Assembly (NCBI GenBank): GCA_049840935.1
Contig: JASGJA010000017.1
Location: 124,001 to 188,000 of the forward strand
Direction of reading: 5' to 3'
DNA length: 64,000 bases
Source: Mesorhizobium_G sp049840935
Lineage (GTDB): Bacteria > Pseudomonadota > Alphaproteobacteria > Rhizobiales > Rhizobiaceae
The notes under the pieces: generated by a model
Databases searched by the model: none
What the model saw: only the letters and a program-made list of their open reading frames with translations
Told to the model about the DNA's origin: nothing
Program-made: the position numbers and the translations under genes
In this document: positions 18,115-27,479 of the stretch, one piece after another
How positions within the stretch are numbered: position 1 is the first letter of the stretch
Layout of the letters: every line of letters starts with the position of its first letter

Positions 18115-19744
18115 TTATTGCCTCTTGGCGCGGAAATAGGATTTGAGGCGCTCGATACCCACAGAATCCCAACCCACTGGCTGGGTCACGTCAACCCACG
18201 GCTGGATATAGTCTTCCGGCGCATAGACATGCCCGAAGCCCATTGGCGTGCTTGTCGCAATTGCCATGTCCAACCCGATCTGTAGCTGTGTCACGATCGG
18301 AAACCAGCGCAGCGCAGGTGAAACATCCGGCCCGCGCGGCGGTTTCATCCAGTCTGGCTCGCGATAGGATGCAAAAGGATCGAAGAAGACGACGGGATCG
18401 CTGGCATATTGCAGATAGGCGATACGTATCGGCCCCCACGGGGCATATTCGCCCGGTGCAACCCCTGACTGGCTATAGAATCGGATAATGGAGCCATCGC
18501 GAAAACGCGGAAGCCATGCCGGCGAACCTGCTTCCCGCCCTGCCGTAGCCGACCGCCATGTGCGACTCGAAAAAGGCGGCCCGCTCCACAGCGCGCCCTG
18601 TATCGGATCACCGACAATATCGAAAATATCAAGCGACGCATCCGAATTGAGCGAGCCTAGACTAAGCCCATGCAGATATAGGCGCGGACGATGATCTTTA
18701 GGCAGCTTCGACCAGTACTGATAGACTTCGTTGAACAGCGCCTTTGCCGTGTCAGAACCATATTGAGGCTCGATCAGCAGTGATAACCAACTGAGAAGAT
18801 AAGAATATTGTACCGCCACGCTGGCCACGTCGCCATGCTGCAAATATTCGAGCGTATCCATTGCCTCTGGGTCTACCCAACCGGTCCCCGTCGGCGTTGT
18901 GACAACCAGCACAGATCTGTCGAATGCGCCCGTCCGTTTCATTTCCTCAAGCGCGAGGCGTGCGCGGTCTTCTACGGTTTCCGTAGACGCGAATGGGTTC
19001 CTTCGCGTCCTCTCCGGTAAACGCAGCAATATCCCCGGCACTCGGTCCTGTGGACACAAAAGCGCGTCCCATTCGCCCAAGCCCCTCCCAATCGACAATT
19101 GAGCCCGGACCGCCCGTTCGTTCCACACTTGTCGGTCTTGCTACATCCGGCTCAATCAGCGCGTCAAGCCGCTGGAGCGAGGAATCAACCGTTCTGAGCG
19201 CGACGCGGAACAGCAGACCGTCCGCCACCGCCCAGATGATCCACCCCACAATGAGCAGACCGAGCAGATTAGCCACCCTGCGCGGCATCAGATTGCCAAG
19301 CCTTCCGCTTACGCCACGATCAAGCCTGCCAACCAACCTGCCAAGCAGAAGAAGAACCACGAAAACAGCAAGCGCAATCAGGCCGACCTCAAACGGCCTT
19401 CCACTCTCCACCGGCTCCATATGCATCAGTGAGCGCGTAACATTTTGCCACTCGGCAAACTTCCAGAGAAAACCAATAGCAACAATTGCACAGGCAGCGG
19501 CGGCAATAGCTAGCGACGCTCTTGCAACTTGTGGCGGCAGCGAAGGCAGTTCCAGATAGCGCCAAAGCCAGATCAGAATGGTGCCCACGAGATATCCTGC
19601 CGTGAGACAAAGGCCCGAAAGCGCTCCTTGCAATACGTAGTCGCGGGGCAGAAGACTGGGCGTCAGGGAAAAGGCGAAAAACAGCGTACCAATCAATAGG
19701 CCAATTGCTGTTAGCGAATGCCAGAAATTTCGAAGAAAATGCAT
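18115..19744 (-). pseudogene. Membrane alpha/beta hydrolase (Abhydrolase_9 type), frameshifted
   Basis: N-terminal half (ATG 19744, GAGG upstream): about five hydrophobic segments beginning LTAIGLLIGTLFFAFSLTPS, then GRAFVSTGPSAGDIAAF and EPIRVYG near 18985. C-terminal half in another frame: TETVEDRARLALEEMKRTGA, VVTTPTGTGWVDPEAMDTLE, VAVQYSYLLSWLSLL, LYLHGLSLGSLNS (nucleophile elbow GLSLG) and RGPDVSPALRWFP. These are the marks of the Abhydrolase_9 N-terminal and catalytic families. Residues usually found between RVY and the TETVEDRA-like stretch are missing here, so a small deletion at about 18980-18990 seems likelier than a single-base error. Substrate unknown. Confidence 0.78.
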
Positions 19745-19869
19745 CGCCGCCCTCAACTTTGACAATTGCGTAGCCTCATTGGTTCGGGTCGGCAAGCACC
19801 TGACTTAGACAAACGGTGACAGCGTCCAATTCCCCATTCAATATCGCTGCATCAAAAAGGAGTCGCTCA

Positions 19870-20934
19870 ATGGAATATCGCCTGCTTGGCCGCTCAGGTC
19901 TGAAGGTTTCCGTGCTCACGCTCGGCACTATGACAATGGGCGGCAAAGGCAATTTTGCAAAGGTGGGCGATGTCGGACTAGCAGAGGCGAAGCGTCAAAT
20001 CGACATGGTGATAGACGCTGGCGTCAACCTGATCGACACAGCAGACGTGTATTCAACGGGTGGCAGCGAGGAAATCATCGGGGAAGCGCTCGCAGGCAAA
20101 CGACCGGGAGGTGTGTTGATCGCCAGCAAGGCGCGTTTTCCGATGGGCAGTGGCCCTAATGATCGCGGCCTTTCCCGCCATCACCTCATTCGTGCGTGCG
20201 AAGCAAGCCTCAAGCGCCTGCGCACGGATGTGATTGATCTCTATCAGGTTCACGAGTGGGACGGCCAAACGCCTCTTGAGGAAACGCTCGGCGCTCTCCA
20301 CACCCTGCTTGAACAAGGCAAAATTCGCTATGTCGGCTGCTCGAACTATTCAGGCTGGCACATTATGAAGGCCTTGGCGGCCAGTGAATCTAAACATTTG
20401 CCGCGCTTCGTCTCGCAACAAATCCACTACACACTCGAAGCGCGCGAGGCAGAATATGAACTCGTTCCGATTTCGATAGATCAAGGCCTCGGCATTCTGG
20501 TCTGGTCTCCGCTCGCGGGCGGCCTCCTTTCGGGCAAACACCGACGCGACCAGAAAGCCCCGGAAGGCACGCGCCAGCTTGCAGGATGGAAAGAACCTCC
20601 CATCCGTGACGAAAATCGTCTCTGGAATATCATCGATGTGCTAGTGGACATCGCAGATGCGCGCGGCGTTTCCGGCGCCCAAGTTGCGTTGGCGTGGCTG
20701 CTTGGCCGCGATGCTGTGACCTCACTCGTAATCGGCGGACGCAACGAAGCGCAGATCGCGGACAATCTCAAATCCGCCGACCTTAAATTGACTGACGAGG
20801 AGCGTTCGCGCTTGGATGAAGTTAGCGCACCGCCAATTCTCTATCCTTACTGGCACCAGATGCAGACTGCATCGGACCGCCTCAGTCCCGCCGATCTCTC
20901 ATTGCTTGGTCCGGCATTGAAAAAAGCGAAATAG
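19870..20934 (+). CDS. Aldo/keto reductase
   Basis: NADPH-dependent aldo/keto reductase of the YajO/Tas-like subgroup, 354 residues from ATG 19870 with AAAAGGAG upstream. It begins MEYRLLGRSGLKVSVLTLGT. Active-site residues: Asp and Tyr in VNLIDTADVYSTGGSE (about residue 60), Lys in VLIASKARF (about 85), His in LYQVHEWDG (about 125). NADP-binding segments near the C-terminus include SLVIGGRNEAQIADNL. Substrate unknown. Divergent from the broken hydrolase with about 125 bp between them. Confidence 0.9.
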   Translation: MEYRLLGRSGLKVSVLTLGTMTMGGKGNFAKVGDVGLAEAKRQIDMVIDAGVNLIDTADVYSTGGSEEIIGEALAGKRPGGVLIASKARFPMGSGPNDRGLSRHHLIRACEASLKRLRTDVIDLYQVHEWDGQTPLEETLGALHTLLEQGKIRYVGCSNYSGWHIMKALAASESKHLPRFVSQQIHYTLEAREAEYELVPISIDQGLGILVWSPLAGGLLSGKHRRDQKAPEGTRQLAGWKEPPIRDENRLWNIIDVLVDIADARGVSGAQVALAWLLGRDAVTSLVIGGRNEAQIADNLKSADLKLTDEERSRLDEVSAPPILYPYWHQMQTASDRLSPADLSLLGPALKKAK

Positions 20935-21176
20935 GCCGCGTTCATCGGACAGAAATTCGCCACAACTGGTCAGCATGGAAGCGACGCAACTAGATAATTT
21001 CGGTGACTAGGCGAAAAAAGCATTGAAAAGCAGGGTTGCCGCAAAGCAAAATTTAACCATATTTGTCCATCTTCGCTCGAACGGTTGGACAAATTGGGGA
21101 CAATCCGGAATTCGTGCAGGGTCGGCAACTTCGCCGATAGCGTGTACCTGCACGATAAACTGGTTGGTATGAGTTG

Positions 21177-22502
21177 GTGAATAATCCCGTCGGTTCTCAG
21201 TCTCGGCATCGCCTGTTAATTACTTGCATTGCCACCGCTTTTTGCGGCGGCGCAACTTGGGCTATGGCCGGAATTTTGGGTTTCGGGCATCCGTTGGCCA
21301 TTGCTGCCGATATGAAGATGGCCCGCCCTTCAATCGCAAAAGTTGAAGAACCTCAGCAGGATGCACTGACGATCAAGGTTAATATCGCCCACGAGCGTCT
21401 GCTAATTGCACCGAATTCTCGCCCGGTTGTTGCCGCCAGCTTTGTGGTCGATGGCAAGACTCTGGCTCGTCAATTCGATCTAGCTCTAAAAGGCGATACA
21501 AAAACGCCTGACGCGCGCTTCGATGCCGTACAGAAAAAAGCTGGGCTGAACTCTAAAAAGCTTGCCAGTCTTTTCGCCAAGCCATCGCCAGCAAAGTCCT
21601 CTCGCATAGCGGCAACTGAGGACATGCCAGCATCGGAACGCTTTGGCGAAAAGGCAGACGCCGGGGATAAGGCTCCAGTCATGCTAGCCTATGCGACACC
21701 CGGCGATGATGCGAGCGCCGTGACCGCTTTCTCCGCGCTCCTGTCCGAAGACGCGGATCAGGACGACGATATGGCGGCCGTGCCCGATGATAACACTACG
21801 CCGGACGATGATTCCGCGAATGTTTATGACGATACGCCTTCGGATGCGCCATTGCCTCAGCTTCGGCCCAACGTGCAGCTTCCCTTGAAGCCTATGGGCG
21901 CCGCCAAGCAGGTCGAGCCGCAGGACGACGAACAAGAACAAGAAGTGGCTAAGCCTGCACCCGAACCGGCGCCGAAGCCGCGTTCTCTCGCTTACGCTCG
22001 CCCAGACATGCCAAATCAGCCGGAGCGTGGTTCGCTTGGGCGTTCATTGCGCGATCTTTTCGGCGGCGGTGGGAACATCAAGGGCGGCGGTGGCGTTGCC
22101 GTGTATGACATCAGCGCCGCCAAGGTCTACATGCCTGACGGCTCAGTGCTCGAAGCGCATTCCGGCGTTGGCAAGATGGCCGACAATGCTCGCTATGTTA
22201 GCGTGAAAATGGGCGGCCCTACCCCGCCCCACACATATAATCTGAAAATGCGCGAGCGCCTGTTTCACGGCGTCGAGGCCATCCGCATGTTGCCGGTGGA
22301 CGGTAAGAACAAATATGGCCGCGACGGCTTTCTTACCCACAGCTATCTGCTGCGCGGTGGACGTGCAGAGTCACATGGCTGCGTCGCGTTCAAGGACTAC
22401 AACAAGTTCCTGAAAGCCTTTAAGCAAGGCAAAGTCAGGCAGATCGTCGTTATTCCAAGCGGTGGACGGTCAACTGGCATCCGTATGGCCTCGAACGGCT
22501 AA
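21177..22502 (+). CDS. DUF2778 / L,D-transpeptidase-like protein
   Basis: About 441 residues from GTG 21177 (TTG 21174 equally possible; the region just upstream holds a stop in frame). An N-terminal hydrophobic segment (about residues 13-35) acts as signal or anchor. A long Ala/Pro/Asp-rich linker (about residues 150-270, with DDDMAAVPDDNTTPDDDS) leads to the C-terminal domain. That domain has RYVSVKMGGPTPPHTYNLKM and RAESHGCVAFKDYNKFLKAF, the His-Gly-Cys site of DUF2778/Tlde1-like L,D-transpeptidases. Peptidoglycan modification in the periplasm is inferred. Confidence 0.8.
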   Translation: MNNPVGSQSRHRLLITCIATAFCGGATWAMAGILGFGHPLAIAADMKMARPSIAKVEEPQQDALTIKVNIAHERLLIAPNSRPVVAASFVVDGKTLARQFDLALKGDTKTPDARFDAVQKKAGLNSKKLASLFAKPSPAKSSRIAATEDMPASERFGEKADAGDKAPVMLAYATPGDDASAVTAFSALLSEDADQDDDMAAVPDDNTTPDDDSANVYDDTPSDAPLPQLRPNVQLPLKPMGAAKQVEPQDDEQEQEVAKPAPEPAPKPRSLAYARPDMPNQPERGSLGRSLRDLFGGGGNIKGGGGVAVYDISAAKVYMPDGSVLEAHSGVGKMADNARYVSVKMGGPTPPHTYNLKMRERLFHGVEAIRMLPVDGKNKYGRDGFLTHSYLLRGGRAESHGCVAFKDYNKFLKAFKQGKVRQIVVIPSGGRSTGIRMASNG

Positions 22503-22563
22503 CGATTGCTCTTTCCCAGCGGATCGTGCTCTTTGGAGTGCGACAGGCGAATCCGGGAAAAGA

Positions 22564-24261
22564 GTGTTGAGCAGCAATCTTGAACAGCGCATCTATCAAG
22601 GCATAGGCCGCGAACCCGCCGACCTCGTACTCAAGAATGGTCGTTTCTTCGATCTCGTCTCAGGCGAACTCATGGCGGGCGACGTTGCAATTTGCGGCGA
22701 CCGCATCGTTGGCACCTGCGACAGCTACCAAGGCAAAACCGAAATAGACGTATCCGGCAAGGTGCTGGTTCCCGGATTTATCGATACGCATTTGCATATC
22801 GAATCCTCGATGGTTACGCCGTTTGAGTTCGACCGCTGCGTCCTGCCGCGCGGAATCACAACGGCCATCTGCGACCCGCATGAAATTGCCAATGTGCTCG
22901 GTGCCGAAGGCATTCGCTATTTCCTCGATTGCGCAAACCAGACCGTCATGGATGTGCGCGTGCAGCTATCGAGCTGTGTTCCCGCCACGCATCTGGAAAC
23001 CTCCGGCGCACGGCTGGACATCGAAGACCTATTGCCCTTTGCCACCCATCCCAAAGTGATCGGCCTCGCGGAGTTTATGAATTACCCGGGTGTGCTGGCA
23101 AAAGACCCCACCTGCATGGCCAAGCTGGAGGCTTTTCAAACCGGCCACATTGACGGCCATGCACCCTTGCTGCGCGGCAAGCAGCTTAACGGCTACATCG
23201 CTGCTGGAATACGAACCGATCATGAAACAACTACGGCAGAAGAAGCGCGCGAAAAGCTTACTAAGGGCATGCATATTCTGGTGCGCGAAGGCTCCGTCTC
23301 GAAAGACCTCGACAGCCTGTTGCCAATTATCACCGAACGCTATTCGCCCTTCATCGCGCTCTGCACAGACGACCGTAATCCGCTCGACATCGCCGAACAT
23401 GGACATCTCGACTACATGATCCGCCACGCCATCGCGAATGGCGTGGAACCCTTGGCTATTTACCGCGCGGCAAGCATCTCCGGTGCACGCGCTTTCGGCC
23501 TGCACGACAGAGGCTTGATTGCGCCCGGATGGCGCGCCGATATCGTCGTGCTTGACAGTCTTGAAGGCTGCCATGCACAGACTGTTATCTCGGCTGGACG
23601 CGTCGTCACGGACGAGTTGTTCAACGGTCGAAAGATCGTGGCGCCCGTAGGCCGCAATAGCGTTTCAATTCCGTCCGTTTCCGCCTCTGACTTCCGCGCA
23701 CCACCCGCCAATGAAAGCTCAGTTATCGGCATCATCCCCGGTAAGATCATCACGGAGCATCTGCGCATCGGACTACCACAGGGCGACGGCGAAACGCTGG
23801 TCGATCTTGATAGGGATGTCATCAAGGTGGCGGTCGTAGAAAGGCATGGACGCAACGGCAATGTGTCTGTTGGTTTCGTAAAGGGCTTTGGTCTGAAACG
23901 CGGCGCTATCGCCTCAACAGTCGGGCACGACTGCCATAACATCTGCGTGGTCGGCACCAGCGAAGCAGATATGGCTCGCGCCGTCACGCGCCTCTCGGAG
24001 ATCGAAGGCGGTTTCGTTGTCGTTGACGAGGGCAAGGTACTCGCCGAAATCGCTCTTCCCGTTGCCGGCCTCATGAGCCTTGAAAGCTATGACCGCGTAC
24101 ACCAGCAATTAGGGCCGCTGCGTGCTGCCGCCAAAAAACTCGGCGCAACGCTGGAAGAACCCTTCCTGCAAATCGCGTTTCTGCCCTTGCCCGTGATCCC
24201 GCATCTGAAAATCACGGATCGGGGTCTCGTCGATGTCGATCAATTCGACTTCGTAACTTAA
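22564..24261 (+). CDS. ade: Adenine deaminase
   Basis: Converts adenine to hypoxanthine; amidohydrolase superfamily, about 565 residues from GTG 22564 (VLSSNLEQRIYQGIGREPAD), normal for Ade. Metal-binding and family motifs: GFIDTHLHIESSMVTPFEFD near residue 78, TAICDPHEIANVLG near 100, the histidine in GHIDGHAPLLRGKQLNGYIA near 197, CTDDRNPLDIAEHGHLD near 275, and C-terminal FVKGFGLKRGAIASTVGHD with SHNI-like DCHNICVVG. It overlaps the convergent hisD-like gene by 4 bp. Confidence 0.93.
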   Translation: MLSSNLEQRIYQGIGREPADLVLKNGRFFDLVSGELMAGDVAICGDRIVGTCDSYQGKTEIDVSGKVLVPGFIDTHLHIESSMVTPFEFDRCVLPRGITTAICDPHEIANVLGAEGIRYFLDCANQTVMDVRVQLSSCVPATHLETSGARLDIEDLLPFATHPKVIGLAEFMNYPGVLAKDPTCMAKLEAFQTGHIDGHAPLLRGKQLNGYIAAGIRTDHETTTAEEAREKLTKGMHILVREGSVSKDLDSLLPIITERYSPFIALCTDDRNPLDIAEHGHLDYMIRHAIANGVEPLAIYRAASISGARAFGLHDRGLIAPGWRADIVVLDSLEGCHAQTVISAGRVVTDELFNGRKIVAPVGRNSVSIPSVSASDFRAPPANESSVIGIIPGKIITEHLRIGLPQGDGETLVDLDRDVIKVAVVERHGRNGNVSVGFVKGFGLKRGAIASTVGHDCHNICVVGTSEADMARAVTRLSEIEGGFVVVDEGKVLAEIALPVAGLMSLESYDRVHQQLGPLRAAAKKLGATLEEPFLQIAFLPLPVIPHLKITDRGLVDVDQFDFVT

Positions 24262-25532
24262 GTCAGCCTCAACGCGGCAGCGCGACGGTGGCCTTCCATG
24301 CCCTCCGTCGCACTTTGACGAATGGCAGGCGGTGCAACGGCTTCTACGCCAGACTTTTCCAGCCATTGATGCGTACAAACCTTGACATATGACCCTACCC
24401 AAAGGCCACCCGTATAGCGCGCCGCCCCCATCGTCGGCAGGGTGTGGTTCGTGCCGCAGCATTTGTCGGAATAAACGACGCTCGCCAGCTCACCGATGAA
24501 TAGCGAACCATAGTTAGACAGCTTTTTGGCGGTTGCTTGCGGATCGCGCGTATGAACCTGCAAGTGCTCCGCGGCGATATGGTCGGAATAGGCAATCATC
24601 GCGCCCTCATCGGCGCAAACAACAATCTCGCCATTGCTGCGCCAAGCAGCGCCTGCAACATTCGCCGTGGGCAACGTTTCCAGTTGGCGTTCCACCTCAA
24701 CCAACGTGGCCTCAGCGAGCGTCCGATCAGTGGTTATCAGGCCAACGCGCGTGCGAATGTCGTGCTCGGCCTGTGCCAGCAGATCCGTGGCAATCATCGC
24801 GGCCTTGCCCGTCTCATCTGCCACCACGTAAATTTCACTCGGCCCTGCGAGCTGGTCGATGCCAACCGGGCCGAACACCTGACGCTTGGCTTCATTCACA
24901 TAAGCGTTGCCGGGGCCGACAATCTTGTCGACCGCGGGAATTGTCTCTGTTCCAAATGCCATGGCAGCAATTGCCTGCGCCCCTCCCACGCGGAAAATGC
25001 GATCTGCACCTGACAAATGGCAGGCCGCAATCATGGCCTCGTGCGCCACTGGCGGCAGGCACGCAATCACTTCGGCGCAACCCGCAACCTTGGCTGGCAC
25101 GATTGTCATCACTGGCGCTGACAGAATTGGATAGCGCCCGCCCGGCACATAGGCGCCAACGGTATGGATAGGTATCACGCGATGCCCAAGATGAAGGCCC
25201 GGCAATGCCTCGATCTCAAGTGGAAGCATGGTGCCAAGCTGTGCCTCCGCGAAGGCCCTCACGCGGCCGATCGCGAACTCTGTGTCCTTGCGTGTCTGCG
25301 GGTCCAGCGCGGCAACTGCGGCTTCGCGCTCTGCTATGCTCACTTCGAAGACTTCGATATCCGACTTGTCGAATTGCTTCGCATAACGGCGCACTGCTGC
25401 ATCACCGTCAGCGCGCACATCGGCGACGATCTTCTTGACAGCAGCTTCCACCGCCGCAGCATCGGACACCGCATCAGCCTCCGGCGCTTTGACGTGAACG
25501 ATCTTGCCTTCAAATCCCGATCCGGTCGCCAT
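24258..25532 (-). CDS. Histidinol dehydrogenase family protein (HisD paralogue)
   Basis: NAD-dependent, zinc-binding dehydrogenase of the HisD family, 424 residues from ATG 25532. Conserved parts: IPIHTVGAYVPGGRYPILS near residue 118, DKIVGPGNAYVNEAKR near 203, AGPSEIYVVADE near 230, the histidine pair in LLAQAEHDIRTR near 257, AEHLQVHTRDPQ near 325 and the C-terminal EGMEGHRRAAALR. No other his genes are nearby; it faces an XRE-cupin regulator and a polyamine-type ABC importer. A catabolic role (as in HpsN-type HisD homologues) is therefore at least as likely as histidine synthesis. Confidence 0.85.
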   Translation of the reverse strand: MATGSGFEGKIVHVKAPEADAVSDAAAVEAAVKKIVADVRADGDAAVRRYAKQFDKSDIEVFEVSIAEREAAVAALDPQTRKDTEFAIGRVRAFAEAQLGTMLPLEIEALPGLHLGHRVIPIHTVGAYVPGGRYPILSAPVMTIVPAKVAGCAEVIACLPPVAHEAMIAACHLSGADRIFRVGGAQAIAAMAFGTETIPAVDKIVGPGNAYVNEAKRQVFGPVGIDQLAGPSEIYVVADETGKAAMIATDLLAQAEHDIRTRVGLITTDRTLAEATLVEVERQLETLPTANVAGAAWRSNGEIVVCADEGAMIAYSDHIAAEHLQVHTRDPQATAKKLSNYGSLFIGELASVVYSDKCCGTNHTLPTMGAARYTGGLWVGSYVKVCTHQWLEKSGVEAVAPPAIRQSATEGMEGHRRAAALRLT

Positions 25533-25656
25533 TGGATTGCCCTTGCTGGTTGGTGCGGCCCCGCGCAGCTACAACACTCGTTGAAACCCAATCATGCAGC
25601 AATTGCCCAACAGCACTCCGTTCATTATTCTCACCATGGTTTATGCGGAGAATGCC

Positions 25657-26205
25657 ATGCCGAGAATAGGTGCAAAGCTTAGAGAACTTAGACGCAGACG
25701 CGATTTGGGCGTGCGCGAACTCGCAACAAGATCGGGCGTTTCGCATTCGGCAATATCGCTCATTGAGCGTGACCGGATGTCTCCGTCCATCGATACATTA
25801 AGCGCCGTGCTTGACGCGCTCGGCACCACGCTGCCCGGCTTTTTCTCTGATCTACAGTCGAGCTTGCCCTATTCTCCGTTCTACAAATCGTCTGAAATGG
25901 TGGAAATTGGCAGGCCGGAGACAATTTCCTATCGAGTCATTGGACTGGACCACCCAAACCGTCAAGTGCTGATGCTGCACGAGACATATCCTGTCGGCGG
26001 TGATTCCGGCGAGACATTCACCCACGCCGCGCAAGAGGCAGGCATGGTAACGAAGGGCGCAGTGGAGGTCACTGTGGGCGAACATGTCCAGATATTACGC
26101 GAAGGCGACGGTTATTATTTCGATAGCCGGCAACCACATCGCTTTCGCAATGTCCACGATGGTACAAGCGAAATCGTAAGTGCAGTCACCCCGCCCACTT
26201 ATTGA
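25657..26205 (+). CDS. XRE family regulator with cupin domain
   Basis: About 182 residues from ATG 25657 (GCGGAG 6 bp upstream; earlier in-frame starts exist). N-terminal helix-turn-helix (about residues 10-60: LGVRELATRSGVSHSAISLI, then ERDRMSPSIDTLSAVLDALG) and C-terminal cupin (about 110-180: GETFTHAAQEAGMVTKGAVE, DGYYFDSRQPHRFRN). This HTH-cupin layout is that of PuuR-type regulators, which respond to small amines or amino acids. It lies between the divergent hisD-like gene and the ABC importer and probably controls both. Confidence 0.88.
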   Translation: MPRIGAKLRELRRRRDLGVRELATRSGVSHSAISLIERDRMSPSIDTLSAVLDALGTTLPGFFSDLQSSLPYSPFYKSSEMVEIGRPETISYRVIGLDHPNRQVLMLHETYPVGGDSGETFTHAAQEAGMVTKGAVEVTVGEHVQILREGDGYYFDSRQPHRFRNVHDGTSEIVSAVTPPTY

Positions 26206-26323
26206 TCAGTTCAGAATAATCACCACTGGGCGCGAATTGACTGACAGGACCGTCCGTCTGTGATCTTCTGTCATGAATGCGGCAAAAAAGGCCGTGTTCT
26301 TTAAGATAAAAAGGGGAAGGCCA

Positions 26324-27365
26324 ATGAAACTTCTTATATCGTCACTCATCGCCTGTTCAGCCCTGATCGGAGGAACGCTCACCACGCAAGCGCGCGATCT
26401 CACTGTAGTGTCGTGGGGCGGAAACTATCAGGACGCGCAGAAGAAAATCTACTTCGAGCCCTTTGCCAAGGAAACCGGCAAGCCATTGCTGGATGAAAGC
26501 TGGGACGGCGGTTACGGCGTTTTGCAGGCCAAGGTGAAGGCTGGAACTCCAAACTGGGACGCCGTGCAGGTCGAGTCCGAAGAACTCGCACTTGGCTGCG
26601 CAGACGGCATTTACGAGCCAATCGATTGGGCGAAAGCTTGGCGGTAAGGAAGCATATCTTCCTGCAGCAGTCAGCGACTGCGGCGTGGGCGCCATCGTCT
26701 GGTCCACGGGGATTGCCTATGACGGCGACAAGTTGAAGGAAGGGCCAAAATCCTGGGCCGACTTCTGGGACGTGAAGAAATTCCCTGGCAAGCGCGGTCT
26801 GCGCAAAGGTGCAAAATATGCGCTTGAGTTTGCGTTGATGGCCGATGGCGTTGCTCCGGCTGATGTCTATAAGGTGCTAGGCACGCCGGAGGGCGTAGAT
26901 CGGGCTTTCAAAAAACTCGACGAAATCAAACCGGACATGGTTTGGTGGGAGGCTGGCGCGCAGCCACTGCAACTCCTGTCGTCCGGCGAAGTAGCCATGA
27001 CCTCGGCCTATAATGGCCGCATCACTGGCATCAACCGCTCCGAAGGCAAGCATTTCGGGTTCGTTTTCCCGGAAAGCATCTACGCAATCGACAGTTGGGT
27101 GATCCTCAAGGGCAGCCCGAACAAGGATGCCGCGATGGACTTCATCGCTTTTGCCGGCAAGCCTGAAAACCAGTCGAAGCTGCCGGAATATGTGGCATAT
27201 GGTTTGCCAAACATTGAAGCCGCAAAAATGGTTGATGCGAAATACCAGCCCGAGCTGCCGACAACTCCGGCCAATCTGGAAAACGCCATCCCGCTGGATG
27301 CGGATTTCTGGACGGATAACTCTGAAGAACTGACCCAGCGTTTCAACGCCTGGCTCGCACAGTAA
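26324..27365 (+). pseudogene. Polyamine-type ABC substrate-binding protein, frameshifted
   Basis: Periplasmic binding protein of the PotD/PotF family. Start ATG 26324 with GGGGAAGG upstream. A signal peptide (MKLLISSLIACSALIGGTLT) is followed by RDLTVVSWGGNYQDAQ. The frame breaks after EPIDWAK at the A-run 26633-26635 (one extra A). The next frame reads LGGKEAYLPAAVSDCGVGAI and continues through MVWWEAGAQPLQLLSSGEVA and TSAYNGRITGINR to TAA 27365. Repaired length is about 346 residues. A strong terminator-like hairpin follows before the ATPase gene, as often seen to raise binding-protein levels. Confidence 0.88.
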
Positions 27366-27379
27366 CCTCCCGGCTACAA

Positions 27380-27415
27380 CGGAACGCCGTTTTCACGGCG
27401 TTCCGTTCATTTTGT
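27380..27415 (+). terminator. Hairpin between binding protein and ATPase genes
   Basis: CGGAACGCCGT (27380-27390) pairs perfectly over 11 bp with ACGGCGTTCCG (27395-27405) around a TTTC loop, then TTCATTTTGT follows. It looks like a partial intrinsic terminator or 3'-end stabiliser within the operon. Confidence 0.75.
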
Positions 27416-27479
27416 CTGGCGTCGCGCCAAATGCGCGCTACCCTGTACTTCTCCTGACAGGATATTTGCGGCGGCATTG

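Noticed and set aside
24258..25532. Histidine biosynthesis locus.
   Set aside because: No other his gene nearby; neighbours are an XRE-cupin regulator and an amine-type importer.
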